A stretch of DNA of 64,000 bases from Actinomadura opuntiae (GTDB lineage Bacteria > Actinomycetota > Actinomycetes > Streptosporangiales > Streptosporangiaceae): the NCBI RefSeq assembly GCF_030283205.1, contig NZ_JASNWF010000021.1, forward strand, positions 1 to 64,000. The letters are read 5' to 3'. Under the pieces are notes generated by a model. It was not told where the DNA came from. It saw nothing but the letters and a program-made list of their open reading frames with translations, and searched no databases. Below are positions 14,923-23,362 of this stretch, one piece after another (the first letter of the stretch is position 1; each line of letters opens with the position of its first letter). Position numbers and translations under genes: made by a program.

Positions 14923-15197
14923 TCGTCCGCCTGATGGGCGAGGGGCAGCTGGACGTGGCCGACGGCGACCTGGCCGCGCTCAACACCCTGGACGGCGAGC
15001 TGGAGTCGGCCATCGAGGCCGGCGACGAGACGGCGTTCCGCGCCGCCCTGCACACCCTCCTGGAGAGCGTGCGCAAGGTCGGCAGGCCGCTTCCCGCCGA
15101 CAGCCTCGCGCCGTCGGAGCTGATCCTGCCGCCGGCGGACGCGGCCATCGACGAGGTGCGCGCGATGCTCGGCGACGAGGGGCTCATCCCCGACTGA
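14919..15197 (+). CDS. pspAA: PspA-associated protein PspAA
   Basis: A 92-residue acidic protein, MIVRLMGEGQLDVADGD..., that starts on a GTG overlapping the pspA stop (GTGA). The sequence MGEGQLDV, then LNTLDGELESAIEAGDE matches the small partner protein repeatedly found after pspA in actinobacteria. Its molecular role is not established; translational coupling to pspA suggests a physical partner or modulator. Confidence 0.88.
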   Translation: MIVRLMGEGQLDVADGDLAALNTLDGELESAIEAGDETAFRAALHTLLESVRKVGRPLPADSLAPSELILPPADAAIDEVRAMLGDEGLIPD

Positions 15198-15384
15198 CCC
15201 GGTGCCCGCGAGCGACGGGCACCGGGCCGGTCGGGCCCCGCCCCGGCGACGGGCGCGCCCGGCACGGCGGCGGGACCGGTCGTCCTCCAGGACGATGCGC
15301 GCGCGACCCGGCGGCTCCTGGCACAAAAACCGGGGCTCGCGCGTTCTCACAAGTGAATCGGGGAAAGAAACTGGGGGTTGCCGG

Positions 15385-16302
15385 ATGGCCTCGACGCGTT
15401 ACGCCTCCGACCGGGGGCTGACGTCACGCATGCTCGTGACCATGTTCCTGCTGGGGCTGGTCTACGTCGTCTTCGTGACGGCGTTCTTCGTGATCGCTCC
15501 CAAGTTCGGGATGATCGCCCTTGTCGTCGCGCTGGCGTTCCTGTTCGCGCAGTACTTCTTCTCCGACAAGCTGACGATGTTCGCCATGCACGGCCGGGAG
15601 GTCTCGCCGGAGGAGGCGCCCGAGCTGCACGGCGTCATCGACCGGATCTGCGCGATGTCGGACGCCCCGAAGCCGCGGGTCGCGGTCGCCGACACCGACG
15701 TGCCGAACGCGTTCGCGACCGGCCGCAACCAGAAGAAGGCCGTGGTCTGCGTCACCACCGGGCTGCTGCGCCGGCTCGACCCGGTCGAGCTGGAGGGCGT
15801 GCTCGCGCACGAGATGGCGCACGTCGCGCACAAGGACGTCGCGGTCATGACGATCGCCTCGTTCCTCGGCATCTGCGCCGGCCTCATCACCCGGTTCGGC
15901 CTGGAGTGGGGACTGTGGGGCGGCTTCAACCGCCGCGACAACGACCAGAACACCGGGATGATCCTGCTCGCCGTGGTCGCGGTCAGCGCCGTCGCCTACG
16001 CGATCAGCTTCCTGCTCACCCGCGCGCTGTCGCGCTACCGCGAGCTGTCGGCCGACCGGGCCGCCGCGCTGCTGACCGGCCGCCCGTCCGCGCTGGCCAG
16101 CGCGCTGACGAAGGTTTCGGGGGAGATCGCCAGGATCCCGACCAACGACCTGCGCCAGGCGCAGGCGTTCAACGCCTTCTTCTTCACCCCGGCCTTCGGC
16201 AAGGGCTTCACCATCTCGCACCTGTTCTCCACGCACCCGCCGCTGGACAAGCGGCTCGCGCAGCTGTCGAAGATCTCCGACCAGCTCAGCAGGGGAGTCT
16301 GA
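15385..16302 (+). CDS. htpX: Zinc metalloprotease HtpX
   Basis: A 305-residue membrane protease (M48B) that degrades misfolded membrane proteins. Two N-terminal membrane helices (about 17-57), the zinc motif HEMAH (142-146) in VLAHEMAHVAHKD, two more helices (150-225) and the third zinc ligand region YRELSADRAAALL. The ATG at 15385 gives MASTRYASDRGLTSR; a GGGGGTT stretch sits 6-12 nt upstream. It lies between pspAA and pspAB, which ties membrane protein quality control to the PspA response. Confidence 0.95.
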   Translation: MASTRYASDRGLTSRMLVTMFLLGLVYVVFVTAFFVIAPKFGMIALVVALAFLFAQYFFSDKLTMFAMHGREVSPEEAPELHGVIDRICAMSDAPKPRVAVADTDVPNAFATGRNQKKAVVCVTTGLLRRLDPVELEGVLAHEMAHVAHKDVAVMTIASFLGICAGLITRFGLEWGLWGGFNRRDNDQNTGMILLAVVAVSAVAYAISFLLTRALSRYRELSADRAAALLTGRPSALASALTKVSGEIARIPTNDLRQAQAFNAFFFTPAFGKGFTISHLFSTHPPLDKRLAQLSKISDQLSRGV

Positions 16303-16305
16303 CCC

Positions 16306-16875
16306 GTGGGTTTCCTGGACACGCTGCTCGGCCGGTCCAAGCCGGTCAAGCCGGACCTCGACCGGCTCTTCGGGCTGTCCACGGCGGCGATCACGCTGGA
16401 GGCGGCCGCGGGGTTCAAGCCGACCGGTCTGGGCTCGGTCTGCTTCCGGGCGGCGGAGGGCGGCGCGTTCGCGCGGCTGCAGGCCGACGTCCAGGAGCTG
16501 CTCGACGCCGACGAGGGCCCGAAGGTCGAGATCAGCAACGACTCATACGGGTACACATGGCTGCTGGCGACGCACCCGCCGGAGGAGCTGCCCGACCTGG
16601 TCACCGACCTGCACGCGGTGAACGCCACGCTGGAGTCGGGCGGCTTCGGCCCGCACCTGCTGTGCTCGCTCGCCGGCTTCCGCGGCCCCGAAGGGCAGCG
16701 GCTCGCGCTGGTCTACCTGTACAAGCGCGGCACCTTCTACCCGTTCGCCCCGCTGCCGGGGGACAAGCGCGACAACGCGCTGGAGCTCCAGGTGCGCGGC
16801 GCGGTCGGCGCCGACCTGCCCTTCGAGCAGGACCTCGGCCGCTGGTTCCCGGTGTGGGGCGCCCCGGGCCTGTGA
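16306..16875 (+). CDS. pspAB: PspA-associated protein PspAB
   Basis: A 189-residue soluble protein starting (GTG) MGFLDTLLGRSKPVKPDLDRLF, 3 nt after the htpX stop. The order pspA-pspAA-htpX-pspAB and the internal sequence VEISNDSYGYTWLLATHPP match the PspAB family of actinobacterial Psp loci. No catalytic motif is visible. It completes the operon; a GC-rich stretch of about 115 bp follows before the next gene. Confidence 0.88.
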   Translation: MGFLDTLLGRSKPVKPDLDRLFGLSTAAITLEAAAGFKPTGLGSVCFRAAEGGAFARLQADVQELLDADEGPKVEISNDSYGYTWLLATHPPEELPDLVTDLHAVNATLESGGFGPHLLCSLAGFRGPEGQRLALVYLYKRGTFYPFAPLPGDKRDNALELQVRGAVGADLPFEQDLGRWFPVWGAPGL

Positions 16876-16990
16876 GCCCGCCTCCCGGGCGCGGCCCGTC
16901 CGGGGCCGTCCCTAGAGCCCGGGCCGCGGGCCGCCGCGGGGTATGTCACTGTCGAAGGTCCGTGCACGGTCGGTTCATGCGGGAGGCGTA

Positions 16991-17785
16991 ATGTCCGGAC
17001 GGCCCTGGGACCATCTCCGCCACTGCGACGCGCTGGAGCGTGAGGCCGCCGCGTTCGCCGACGTCGCGGCGGGCGCCGGGCTCGAGGAGCCGGTGCCGTC
17101 CTGCCCCGGCTGGTCCGTCGCCGAACTGATCCGCCATCTCGGCGCCATGCACCGGTGGGCCGGCGGGACCGTCCGGGTGGGCGCCCCGCGCCGGCTCAGC
17201 CTGCGCGAGCTCGGCGTCTCCTTCCCGGTGGTGCCGGGCGACCATGTGCCGTGGTTCGGGGAGGGCGCCGAGCGGCTGCTGGCGATCCTGCGGGCGGCCG
17301 ACCCGGACGCGCCGGTGTGGGCGTGGGGCGTCGACCAGCACGTCCGGTTCTGGTCCCGCCGGATGCTGTTCGAGACCGCGGTGCACCGCGCCGACCTGGA
17401 GATCGCCTGCGGCCGGACGCCCGCCGTCGACCCCGAGGCGGCCGCCGAGGGCATGGACGAGCTGCTGCAGAACCTGGAGAAGGCCGCCGCGTTCGCGCCC
17501 AAGGTGGAGAACCTGCGCGGCGACGGCGAGGTGCTGGCCTTCGACGCCGCCGACATCGGCTCCCGCTGGCTGTTCCGCCTGCTCCCGGACCGCTTCGAAT
17601 GGACCCGCCACGACGGCGCGGACGCCGGAGGCGCCGACGTCGGAGGCGCCGACGCGACGGTCCGCGGCGGCGCCTCCGACGTCTTCCTGTTCCTGTGGGG
17701 CCGCCGCAAGCTCGGCGACCCCGCCCTGGACTTCACCGGCAACGACGACCTGCTCGTCCACTGGGTCGAGAACTCAGCGATCTAG
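16991..17785 (+). CDS. Maleylpyruvate isomerase / mycothiol-dependent enzyme family protein
   Basis: A 264-residue DinB-like four-helix-bundle protein of the mycothiol-dependent maleylpyruvate isomerase superfamily. The N-terminal motif PSCPGWSVAELIRHLGAMHRW and the later FWSRRMLFETAVHRADLEIA (metal-ligand histidines) are typical. Many members are not isomerases, so the substrate is open. A GGGAGG box precedes the ATG by 5 nt. A Gly/Ala/Asp-rich insert (DGADAGGADVGGADATVRGG) near residue 210-230 is a low-complexity repeat. The stop codon abuts the convergent nadA stop with no base between. Confidence 0.82.
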   Translation: MSGRPWDHLRHCDALEREAAAFADVAAGAGLEEPVPSCPGWSVAELIRHLGAMHRWAGGTVRVGAPRRLSLRELGVSFPVVPGDHVPWFGEGAERLLAILRAADPDAPVWAWGVDQHVRFWSRRMLFETAVHRADLEIACGRTPAVDPEAAAEGMDELLQNLEKAAAFAPKVENLRGDGEVLAFDAADIGSRWLFRLLPDRFEWTRHDGADAGGADVGGADATVRGGASDVFLFLWGRRKLGDPALDFTGNDDLLVHWVENSAI

Positions 17786-18940
17786 CTAGGGCAGAGCGAG
17801 CATCTGGTCGAGGGCGGCTCGGGCGTTGCGGGCGGTGTCCTCGTCGACCGTGATGACGTTCTCGACCTCTCCGCGGACGAGCGCCTCCAGCGTCCAGACC
17901 AGGTGCGGCAGGTCGATGCGGTTCATCGTGGAGCAGTAGCAGACGGTCTTGTCGAGGAACATGACGTTCTTGTCGGGGTGGGCGTTCGCCAGCCGCCGCA
18001 CCAGGTTCAGCTCGGTGCCGACCGCCCACGACGTGCCGGGCTCGGCCGCCTCGATCGTCTTGATGATGTACTCGGTGGAGCCGATCTGGTCGGCGGCGGT
18101 GACGACCTCGTGCCGGCATTCGGGGTGCACCAGGACGTTCACTCCGGGGACCCGCGCGCGGACGTCGTCCACCGACTCCTTGCTGAAGCGGCCGTGCACC
18201 GAGCAGTGGCCGCGCCAGAGGATCATCCTGGCATCGCGCAACTGCTGGTGGGTGAGACCGCCCCCGCGGCGGTGCGGGCTGTAGACGACGCAGTCGTCCA
18301 GCGAGAAGCCCATCTCCAGGACGGCGGTGTTGCGGCCGAGGTGCTGGTCGGGCAGGAACAGGACCTTCTTGCCCTTGGCGTAGGCCCAGTCCAGGGCGCG
18401 CTTGGCGTTGGACGAGGTGCAGACCACGCCGCCGTGCCGTCCGACGAACCCCTTGATGTCGGCCGAGGAGTTCATGTAGGTCACCGGGACGACGTCGTCG
18501 GCCACGCCCGCGTCCTCCAGGACGTCCCAGCACTCCTCGACCTGGTCGAAGGTGGCCATGTCGGCCATGGAGCATCCGGCGCCGAGGTCGGGAAGGATCA
18601 CCTTCTGGTGCGGCGCGGTGAGGATGTCGGCGGACTCGGCCATGAAGTGCACGCCGCAGAACACGATGTAGGGCGCCTCGGGGCGCGCGGCGGCCTTCTG
18701 CGCGAGCTTGAAGGAGTCGCCGGTGACGTCGGCGAACTGGATGACCTCGTCGCGCTGGTAGTGGTGGCCGAGCACGAAGACCGAGTCGCCGAGGGCCGCC
18801 TTGGCGGCGCGGGCCCGCTCGACCAGCGCGGGGTCGGACGCGGGCGGCAGCTCGCCCGGGCAGTCCACGCCGCGCTCGCTGGCCGGGTCGGAGCCCTCGC
18901 CGAGGAGCAGCAGCGGAAGGTCGCGCACAGGGGTGGTCAC
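17786..18940 (-). CDS. nadA: Quinolinate synthase
   Basis: A 384-residue 4Fe-4S enzyme that condenses iminoaspartate with dihydroxyacetone phosphate to quinolinate in NAD synthesis. Motifs: VLGHHYQRDEVIQFADVTGDSF, VFCGVHFMAESADIL (cluster Cys), DLGAGCSMADM, VVPVTYMNSSADIKGF, VHPECRHEV (cluster Cys) and CYCSTMNRIDLPHLVWTLE (cluster Cys). Length fits the long actinobacterial form. No nadB or nadC lies next to it here. Confidence 0.96.
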   Translation of the reverse strand: MTTPVRDLPLLLLGEGSDPASERGVDCPGELPPASDPALVERARAAKAALGDSVFVLGHHYQRDEVIQFADVTGDSFKLAQKAAARPEAPYIVFCGVHFMAESADILTAPHQKVILPDLGAGCSMADMATFDQVEECWDVLEDAGVADDVVPVTYMNSSADIKGFVGRHGGVVCTSSNAKRALDWAYAKGKKVLFLPDQHLGRNTAVLEMGFSLDDCVVYSPHRRGGGLTHQQLRDARMILWRGHCSVHGRFSKESVDDVRARVPGVNVLVHPECRHEVVTAADQIGSTEYIIKTIEAAEPGTSWAVGTELNLVRRLANAHPDKNVMFLDKTVCYCSTMNRIDLPHLVWTLEALVRGEVENVITVDEDTARNARAALDQMLALP

Positions 18941-18986
18941 GGGAGTCTCCCTCCTGCGACGGGACTTATCGTCGCTCTGACGACTA

Positions 18987-19001
18987 ATGATGGCACATCA
19001 T
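18987..19001. promoter_or_regulatory. Operator candidate between nadA and erpA
   Basis: ATGATGGCACATCAT is a perfect 6-bp inverted repeat around a GCA centre, 46 bp upstream of the nadA ATG. A second weaker repeat (CGTCG-N6-CGACG) lies just nearer nadA. Both suit repressor binding at a nadA promoter. No NAD repressor gene is in the window, so the regulator is unknown. Confidence 0.45.
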
Positions 19002-19175
19002 CGGCGCGGCCGACGTGTGACGTAGACCGCACCCCCGGGCGGCGTTAAACATCGGCGATACGCGGAATGGCCTAGTGGCGAGGTACGTTGTCCTACGGGA
19101 AGAGGCGTAAGTCGTCCTCGAGGACAAGCGACGATCCGCCGCACCGCGGCGCAGCGAGACCCGGGAGCTGAACAC

Positions 19176-19538
19176 ATGACGGTTTCAGGCGAGACCACGC
19201 AGGAGACCACGCAGCAGGGCGTCGTTCTCACCGACGCCGCCGCCGAGAAGGCCAAGGGCCTGCTCGAGCAGGAGGGCCGCGACGACCTTGCGCTGCGTGT
19301 CGCCGTGCAGCCGGGCGGCTGCTCCGGCCTGATCTACCAGCTCTTCTTCGACGAGCGGGAGATGGACGGGGACGTGGTCCAGGACTTCGGCGGACTGAAC
19401 GTGCGCGTCGACCGGATGAGCGCGCCCTACCTCACCGGCGCCACGATCGACTTCGTCGACAGCATCGAGAAGCAGGGCTTCACGATCGACAACCCGAACG
19501 CGTCGGGCTCCTGCGCCTGCGGCGACTCCTTCAACTAG
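19176..19538 (+). CDS. erpA: Iron-sulfur cluster insertion protein (HesB/ErpA family)
   Basis: A 120-residue A-type carrier that delivers Fe-S clusters to apo-proteins. The three ligand cysteines are present: C49 in VQPGGCSGLIYQ and C113/C115 in SGSCACGDSF. The order nadA / erpA divergent, 235 bp apart, is notable because NadA is an Fe-S client. The ATG has a GGGAG box 7-8 nt upstream. A strong hairpin follows the stop. Confidence 0.93.
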   Translation: MTVSGETTQETTQQGVVLTDAAAEKAKGLLEQEGRDDLALRVAVQPGGCSGLIYQLFFDEREMDGDVVQDFGGLNVRVDRMSAPYLTGATIDFVDSIEKQGFTIDNPNASGSCACGDSFN

Positions 19539-19550
19539 GGGTTGGCGGCA

Positions 19551-19572
19551 CCGGCCGGGGAGTCCCGGCCGG
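19551..19572 (+). terminator. Terminator hairpin after erpA
   Basis: A perfect 9-bp stem (CCGGCCGGG with its complement) and a GAGT loop begin 12 nt after the erpA stop. Confidence 0.7.
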
Positions 19573-19744
19573 ACGGGCCAGGCGAGGGGGCGGCCGGACG
19601 AGGAGTCCGGGCGCCCCTTCGCGCATGCCCTTCCCGCCCGGCGGGGATGCGCACCCGCCGCGCCGTGTGGTCCGATGGGAAGTAGTCTTTCCGGGTTGAA
19701 ACAGCCGGTGACAAGCCGGACGACCACGACGAGGAGAGCGACGC

Positions 19745-20731
19745 GTGCGCATCGCCGTGACTGGCTCCATTGCGACCGACCATCTGATGACCTTCCCCGG
19801 AAGGTTCACCGACCAGCTCCTGCCCGACCAGCTCGAACGGGTCTCGCTGTCCTTCCTGGTGGACGAGCTGGAGATCCGCCGCGGCGGGGTCGCCGCGAAC
19901 ATCTGCTTCGGGATGGGCAGCCTCGGCACGGAGTCCATCCTCGTCGGCTCGGTCGGCGACGACTTCGCCGACTACCGCTCCTGGCTGGAGCGCAACCGCG
20001 TGGACACCGCGTCCGTGCACGTGTCCGAGGTGCACCACACCTCCCGGTTCCTGTGCACGACCGACCAGGACCAGAACCAGATCGCGTCCTTCTACGCCGG
20101 CGCGATGAGCGAGGCCCGCTCGATCGAGCTCGGCCCCGTCGCCGAGCGCGTCGGCGGGCTCGACCTCGTCATGATCAGCGCGAACGACCCGGACGCCATG
20201 CTCCGGCACACCGAGGAGTGCCGCACCCGCGGCATCCCGTTCGCGGCCGACCCGTCCCAGCAGCTCGCCCGGATGGACGGCGCGGACGTGCGCCGCCTCC
20301 TCGACGGCGCCGCGTACCTGTTCAGCAACGAGTACGAGAAGGCCCTGTTCGAGGAGAAGACCGGCTGGTCCGGCGAGGAGGTGCTGTCGCGGGTCGGGAT
20401 CCGCGTCACCACCCTCGGCGCCAAGGGCGTCGTCATCGACCGGCAGGGGGAGGAGGGCCTGCACGTGCCCTGCGTCCCCGTCGAGAACGTCGTGGACCCG
20501 ACCGGCGTGGGCGACGCGTTCCGCTCCGGCTTCCTGTCGGCGACGGCCTGGGGCCTGCCGCTGGAGCGCGCCGCGCAGGTCGGCAGCACCGTCGCCGCGT
20601 ACGCCCTGGAGGCCGCGGGCGGGCAGGAGTACACACTGTCGCGGCGGGCGTTCCTCGACCGGCTCTCCGCCGCCTACGGCGCCGACGCGGCCGCCGACGT
20701 CGAGCCGCACATCGCCTGCCCCAACCCGTAG
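19745..20731 (+). CDS. PfkB-family carbohydrate/nucleoside kinase (adenosine-kinase-like)
   Basis: A 328-residue ribokinase-fold enzyme. The PfkB anion-hole and catalytic motif DPTGVGDAFRSGFL is near residue 255, and GGVAANICFGMGSLG marks the substrate-binding region; MRIAVTGSIATDHLMTFPG opens the protein. The SFLVDELEIRRGG stretch and overall sequence resemble the mycobacterial ribokinase-like adenosine kinase, so adenosine salvage is the best guess, with other sugars possible. GTG start, with a GAGGAGAGC stretch upstream. Followed by a short tandem repeat and a very strong hairpin. Confidence 0.85.
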   Translation: MRIAVTGSIATDHLMTFPGRFTDQLLPDQLERVSLSFLVDELEIRRGGVAANICFGMGSLGTESILVGSVGDDFADYRSWLERNRVDTASVHVSEVHHTSRFLCTTDQDQNQIASFYAGAMSEARSIELGPVAERVGGLDLVMISANDPDAMLRHTEECRTRGIPFAADPSQQLARMDGADVRRLLDGAAYLFSNEYEKALFEEKTGWSGEEVLSRVGIRVTTLGAKGVVIDRQGEEGLHVPCVPVENVVDPTGVGDAFRSGFLSATAWGLPLERAAQVGSTVAAYALEAAGGQEYTLSRRAFLDRLSAAYGADAAADVEPHIACPNP

Positions 20732-20810
20732 GCGCCCGCCTCCACTCGCAGGCGCCGCCTCGACTCGCGGGCGCCGCCTCGACTCGCGGGCGCCGCCTCG
20801 ACTCGCGGGC
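20731..20810. repeat. Short tandem repeat, unit 19 bp
   Basis: Three identical tandem copies of GGCGCCGCCTCGACTCGCG (20751-20807) follow one divergent 20-bp copy (20731-20750), immediately after the kinase stop and running into the terminator hairpin. Each unit begins with the palindrome GGCGCC. Confidence 0.85.
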
Positions 20811-20870
20811 GCCGACGCGTGACCGAGGGCCGCACCCCCGCCGGGGTGCGGCCCTCGGTCACGCGTCGGC
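20811..20870. terminator. Bidirectional terminator with 28-bp perfect stem
   Basis: The arms 20811-20838 and 20843-20870 are perfectly complementary with a 4-nt CGCC loop. The hairpin sits between the convergent kinase and TusA-like genes and ends at the base before the latter's stop codon. Confidence 0.85.
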
Positions 20871-21179
20871 TCAGTACGTCCTGCGGATGTGGAAGCCCCA
20901 GCCGCCCTGCGGGAGCGTCTCCTCGCGGACGAAGTCCTGCGACTTCATCCGGCACCAGGCCGGGACGTCGGTGCGCGCGGCGGCGTCGTCGGCGAGCACC
21001 GCGATGACCTCGCCGACCGGGACCTCGCGGATCCGGTCCGCCAGCATGATGATCGGGATCGGGCACTTGCGGCCGAGCGCGTCGATGACGAGCGCCGGGG
21101 GAGGGCCGGCGGGCTCGGCGGGGGGCGCGGCGGGCGGCGCGTGGGAGACCCCGCTCCTGGCCCGGCCTCGGAACCTCAT
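20871..21179 (-). CDS. TusA/SirA-like sulfurtransferase protein
   Basis: A 102-residue protein whose C-terminal 75 residues form a TusA fold. The sulfur-carrying motif is LGRKCPIPIIMLADRI (C39-P-I-P). The first 28 residues are a Pro/Ala-rich extension not found in TusA. The gene lies 61 bp downstream of a cysteine desulfurase on the same strand, an arrangement that suggests persulfide transfer from the desulfurase to this protein. The final acceptor (tRNA thiolation, molybdenum cofactor or other) cannot be read from the sequence. Confidence 0.88.
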   Translation of the reverse strand: MRFRGRARSGVSHAPPAAPPAEPAGPPPALVIDALGRKCPIPIIMLADRIREVPVGEVIAVLADDAAARTDVPAWCRMKSQDFVREETLPQGGWGFHIRRTY

Positions 21180-21240
21180 GGGCGCGACCGCCTCCCTCTG
21201 CGTGATCCGGCCCCGGACGGTGTCCGGCCGCCGGTGTCGG

Positions 21241-22401
21241 TCATTGGTCCAGGGCGTTCATCGTCGCCCGGCGGAGCCGGGCGACCGTGCCGGGCAGGAC
21301 GGCGAGGAACCGGTCGACATCGGCGGAAGCGACGCCACGCGGCAGCGATACCCGCACGTTCCCATGGGTAATCACCCCCATCGCCTCGAGCACATGGCTA
21401 GGACGCAGCGTATCCGCCGTGCAGGAGCTGCCGGACGAAACGGCGAAACCCGCCCGGTCGAGTTCGGTCAGCAGCGCCTCGCCCTCCACGTACAGGCACG
21501 AGAACGTGACGAGGTGCGGCAGCCGGCGGACGGGGTCGCCGACGACCTCGACGTCGGGCACGGTCTCGGCCACCCGCGCGCGGACCAGGTCGACGAGCGC
21601 GGCGAGCCGCGGGCCCTCGTCCGCCATCTCGGCGCGGCACGCCTCCAGCGCGGCGGCGGCCGCCGCGGCGGCCGGGACGTTCTCGAACCCGGGGACGCGG
21701 CGCGCCTCCCGCTCGTCGGCGGGCAGCGGCGAACGCCACCGGGTGCCCTTGCGGACCGCGAGGACGCCGACGCCGGCGGGACCGCCCCACTTGTGCGCGC
21801 TGCCGGCCAGCAGCGACCAGCCGTCCGGCACGTCCGCCCGGCCGAGCGACTGCGCCGCGTCGACGAACAGCGGCACCCCCGCGGCGCGGCACGCCTCGCC
21901 GACCTCCGCGACGGGCTGGAGCGTCCCCACCTCGTGGTTGGCCGACTGCAGGCACGCCAGCGCGGTGTCCGGGCGCAGCGCCGCGGCGAACTCCGCGGGG
22001 TCGACACGCCCGGCCCGGTCGACGCCGACGACGGTGACCTCGCCGCCGTCCGCCTCGTGCAGCTCGGCGGCGTGCAGCACGCTGGAGTGCTCGACCGCGC
22101 TCACCACCAGGTGGCGCCCGGCCCGCCGGCGCGCCTGGAGCCCCCCGAGGACCGCCAGGTGCACCGCCTGGGTGCCCGAGGAGGTGAACGCGACCTCGTC
22201 CGGACGTGCGCCCAGGACGCCCGCGACGCGCGCGCGGGCCCGGTCCAGCAGCATGCGGGTGCTCCTGGCCCGCCCGTACAACCGGGCGGGGTCGGCCCAG
22301 CCCGCGTCCAGCGCCTCCAGCAGGACGCGCCGCGCCGCCGGATGGAGCGGCTCGGTCGAGGCGGCGTCGAAGTACCCGTCGGGTGCGCTGGAGTCAGCCA
22401 C
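21241..22401 (-). CDS. Cysteine desulfurase
   Basis: A 386-residue class V aminotransferase-fold PLP enzyme. Key residues: H105 (SAVEHSSVLH) stacking on PLP, the PLP Lys204 (GSAHKWGGPAG), and the catalytic Cys327 on its loop (VSSGSSCTAD). The reaction releases sulfur from cysteine as a protein persulfide. It is an IscS/NifS-type group I enzyme by its SSGSSC loop. Its downstream neighbour encodes a TusA-like carrier, and the promoter region is shared divergently with the ctaCDF operon. Confidence 0.92.
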   Translation of the reverse strand: MADSSAPDGYFDAASTEPLHPAARRVLLEALDAGWADPARLYGRARSTRMLLDRARARVAGVLGARPDEVAFTSSGTQAVHLAVLGGLQARRRAGRHLVVSAVEHSSVLHAAELHEADGGEVTVVGVDRAGRVDPAEFAAALRPDTALACLQSANHEVGTLQPVAEVGEACRAAGVPLFVDAAQSLGRADVPDGWSLLAGSAHKWGGPAGVGVLAVRKGTRWRSPLPADEREARRVPGFENVPAAAAAAAALEACRAEMADEGPRLAALVDLVRARVAETVPDVEVVGDPVRRLPHLVTFSCLYVEGEALLTELDRAGFAVSSGSSCTADTLRPSHVLEAMGVITHGNVRVSLPRGVASADVDRFLAVLPGTVARLRRATMNALDQ

Positions 22402-22444
22402 GCCAGAACACTAACCGGGCACCCGATCGGGGGTTCGCGCGACC

Positions 22445-22468
22445 CTAGCGCTAGTGTGTCCACCACAC
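22445..22468. promoter_or_regulatory. Inverted repeats in the desulfurase/ctaC divergent region
   Basis: CTAGCGCTAG (22445-22454) is a perfect palindrome, directly joined to GTGTG-N5-CACAC (22454-22468). They lie 44-67 bp from the desulfurase ATG and about 60-80 bp from ctaC, where divergent promoters would be expected. No matching regulator is identified. Confidence 0.3.
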
Positions 22469-22528
22469 GTGTAACAACTGATCTCACCGCCCGGCCGACC
22501 GGGCTTTCATCCGTGGGGAAGGCATTCC

Positions 22529-23362
22529 GTGAGTCCGACCCGCTCTAGGGAGCGGCGTACGCCTGTGCGCAGTCGCCGCGCATTGAAAAGCGCCGGCGCG
22601 CTAGGTCTGCTGGCGCTGTCCGCAACCGCGTGCAGCGGCCAGGCATCCCGTCTGGGCATGCCGGAGCCGATCGGCCCGCAGGCCGAGCGCATGCTCAAGC
22701 TCTGGCAGGGTTCCTGGATCGCGGCGTTCGCCGTCGGGGCCGTCGTCTGGGGCCTGATCATCTGGGCGGTGCTGTTCCACCGCAAGCGCTCCGACGACCT
22801 GCCGCCGCAGGTCCGCTACAACATGCCGATCGAGATCCTCTACACGGCGGTCCCGTTCGTCATCATCGCGGTCCTGTTCTACTTCACCGCGCGCGACGAG
22901 AACTACGTCGAGAAGACCACCAAGAACCCTCCGGTGGTCGTCGACGTCACCGCGTTCCAGTGGAGCTGGCAGTTCGACTACAAGCAGAAGGACGCCACCG
23001 GCAAGGAGCAGACCGTCGCCTCGGTCGTCGGCCAGCCGGTGAACCCGAACGCCTCCTCGGGCGCCAAGCCCGTCATGACGATCCCGGCCGGTGAGCACGT
23101 GCGGGTGCGGCTGCACTCCAACGACGTCATCCACTCGTTCTGGGTCCCGGCGCTCCTGTACAAGAAGGACGTCATGCCGGGCTACGACAACGAGTTCGAG
23201 TTCACGGCGACCAAACTGGGCACCTACGAGGGCCGCTGCGCCGAGCTCTGCGGCGTCGACCACAGCCGGATGCTGTTCCAGCTGAAGGTCGTCACGCCGG
23301 CCCAGTACCAGAAGTTCATCGCCGATTCCAAGGCCGCCCTGGCCTCAGGGGGTGCCAAGTGA
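22529..23362 (+). CDS. ctaC: Cytochrome c oxidase subunit II
   Basis: A 277-residue lipoprotein subunit of the aa3 oxidase carrying the CuA centre. Lipobox SATAC (Cys35), two membrane helices (about 60-82 and 100-120), DVTAFQWSWQFDY, a CuA histidine in HSNDVIHSFWVPALL, and the CuA loop GRCAELCGVDHSRMLF. It accepts electrons from the cytochrome c domain of QcrC in actinobacterial supercomplexes. GTG start; it overlaps the ctaD start by 4 nt (GTGA). The arrangement ctaC-ctaD-ctaF is the standard actinobacterial order. Confidence 0.97.
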   Translation: MSPTRSRERRTPVRSRRALKSAGALGLLALSATACSGQASRLGMPEPIGPQAERMLKLWQGSWIAAFAVGAVVWGLIIWAVLFHRKRSDDLPPQVRYNMPIEILYTAVPFVIIAVLFYFTARDENYVEKTTKNPPVVVDVTAFQWSWQFDYKQKDATGKEQTVASVVGQPVNPNASSGAKPVMTIPAGEHVRVRLHSNDVIHSFWVPALLYKKDVMPGYDNEFEFTATKLGTYEGRCAELCGVDHSRMLFQLKVVTPAQYQKFIADSKAALASGGAK

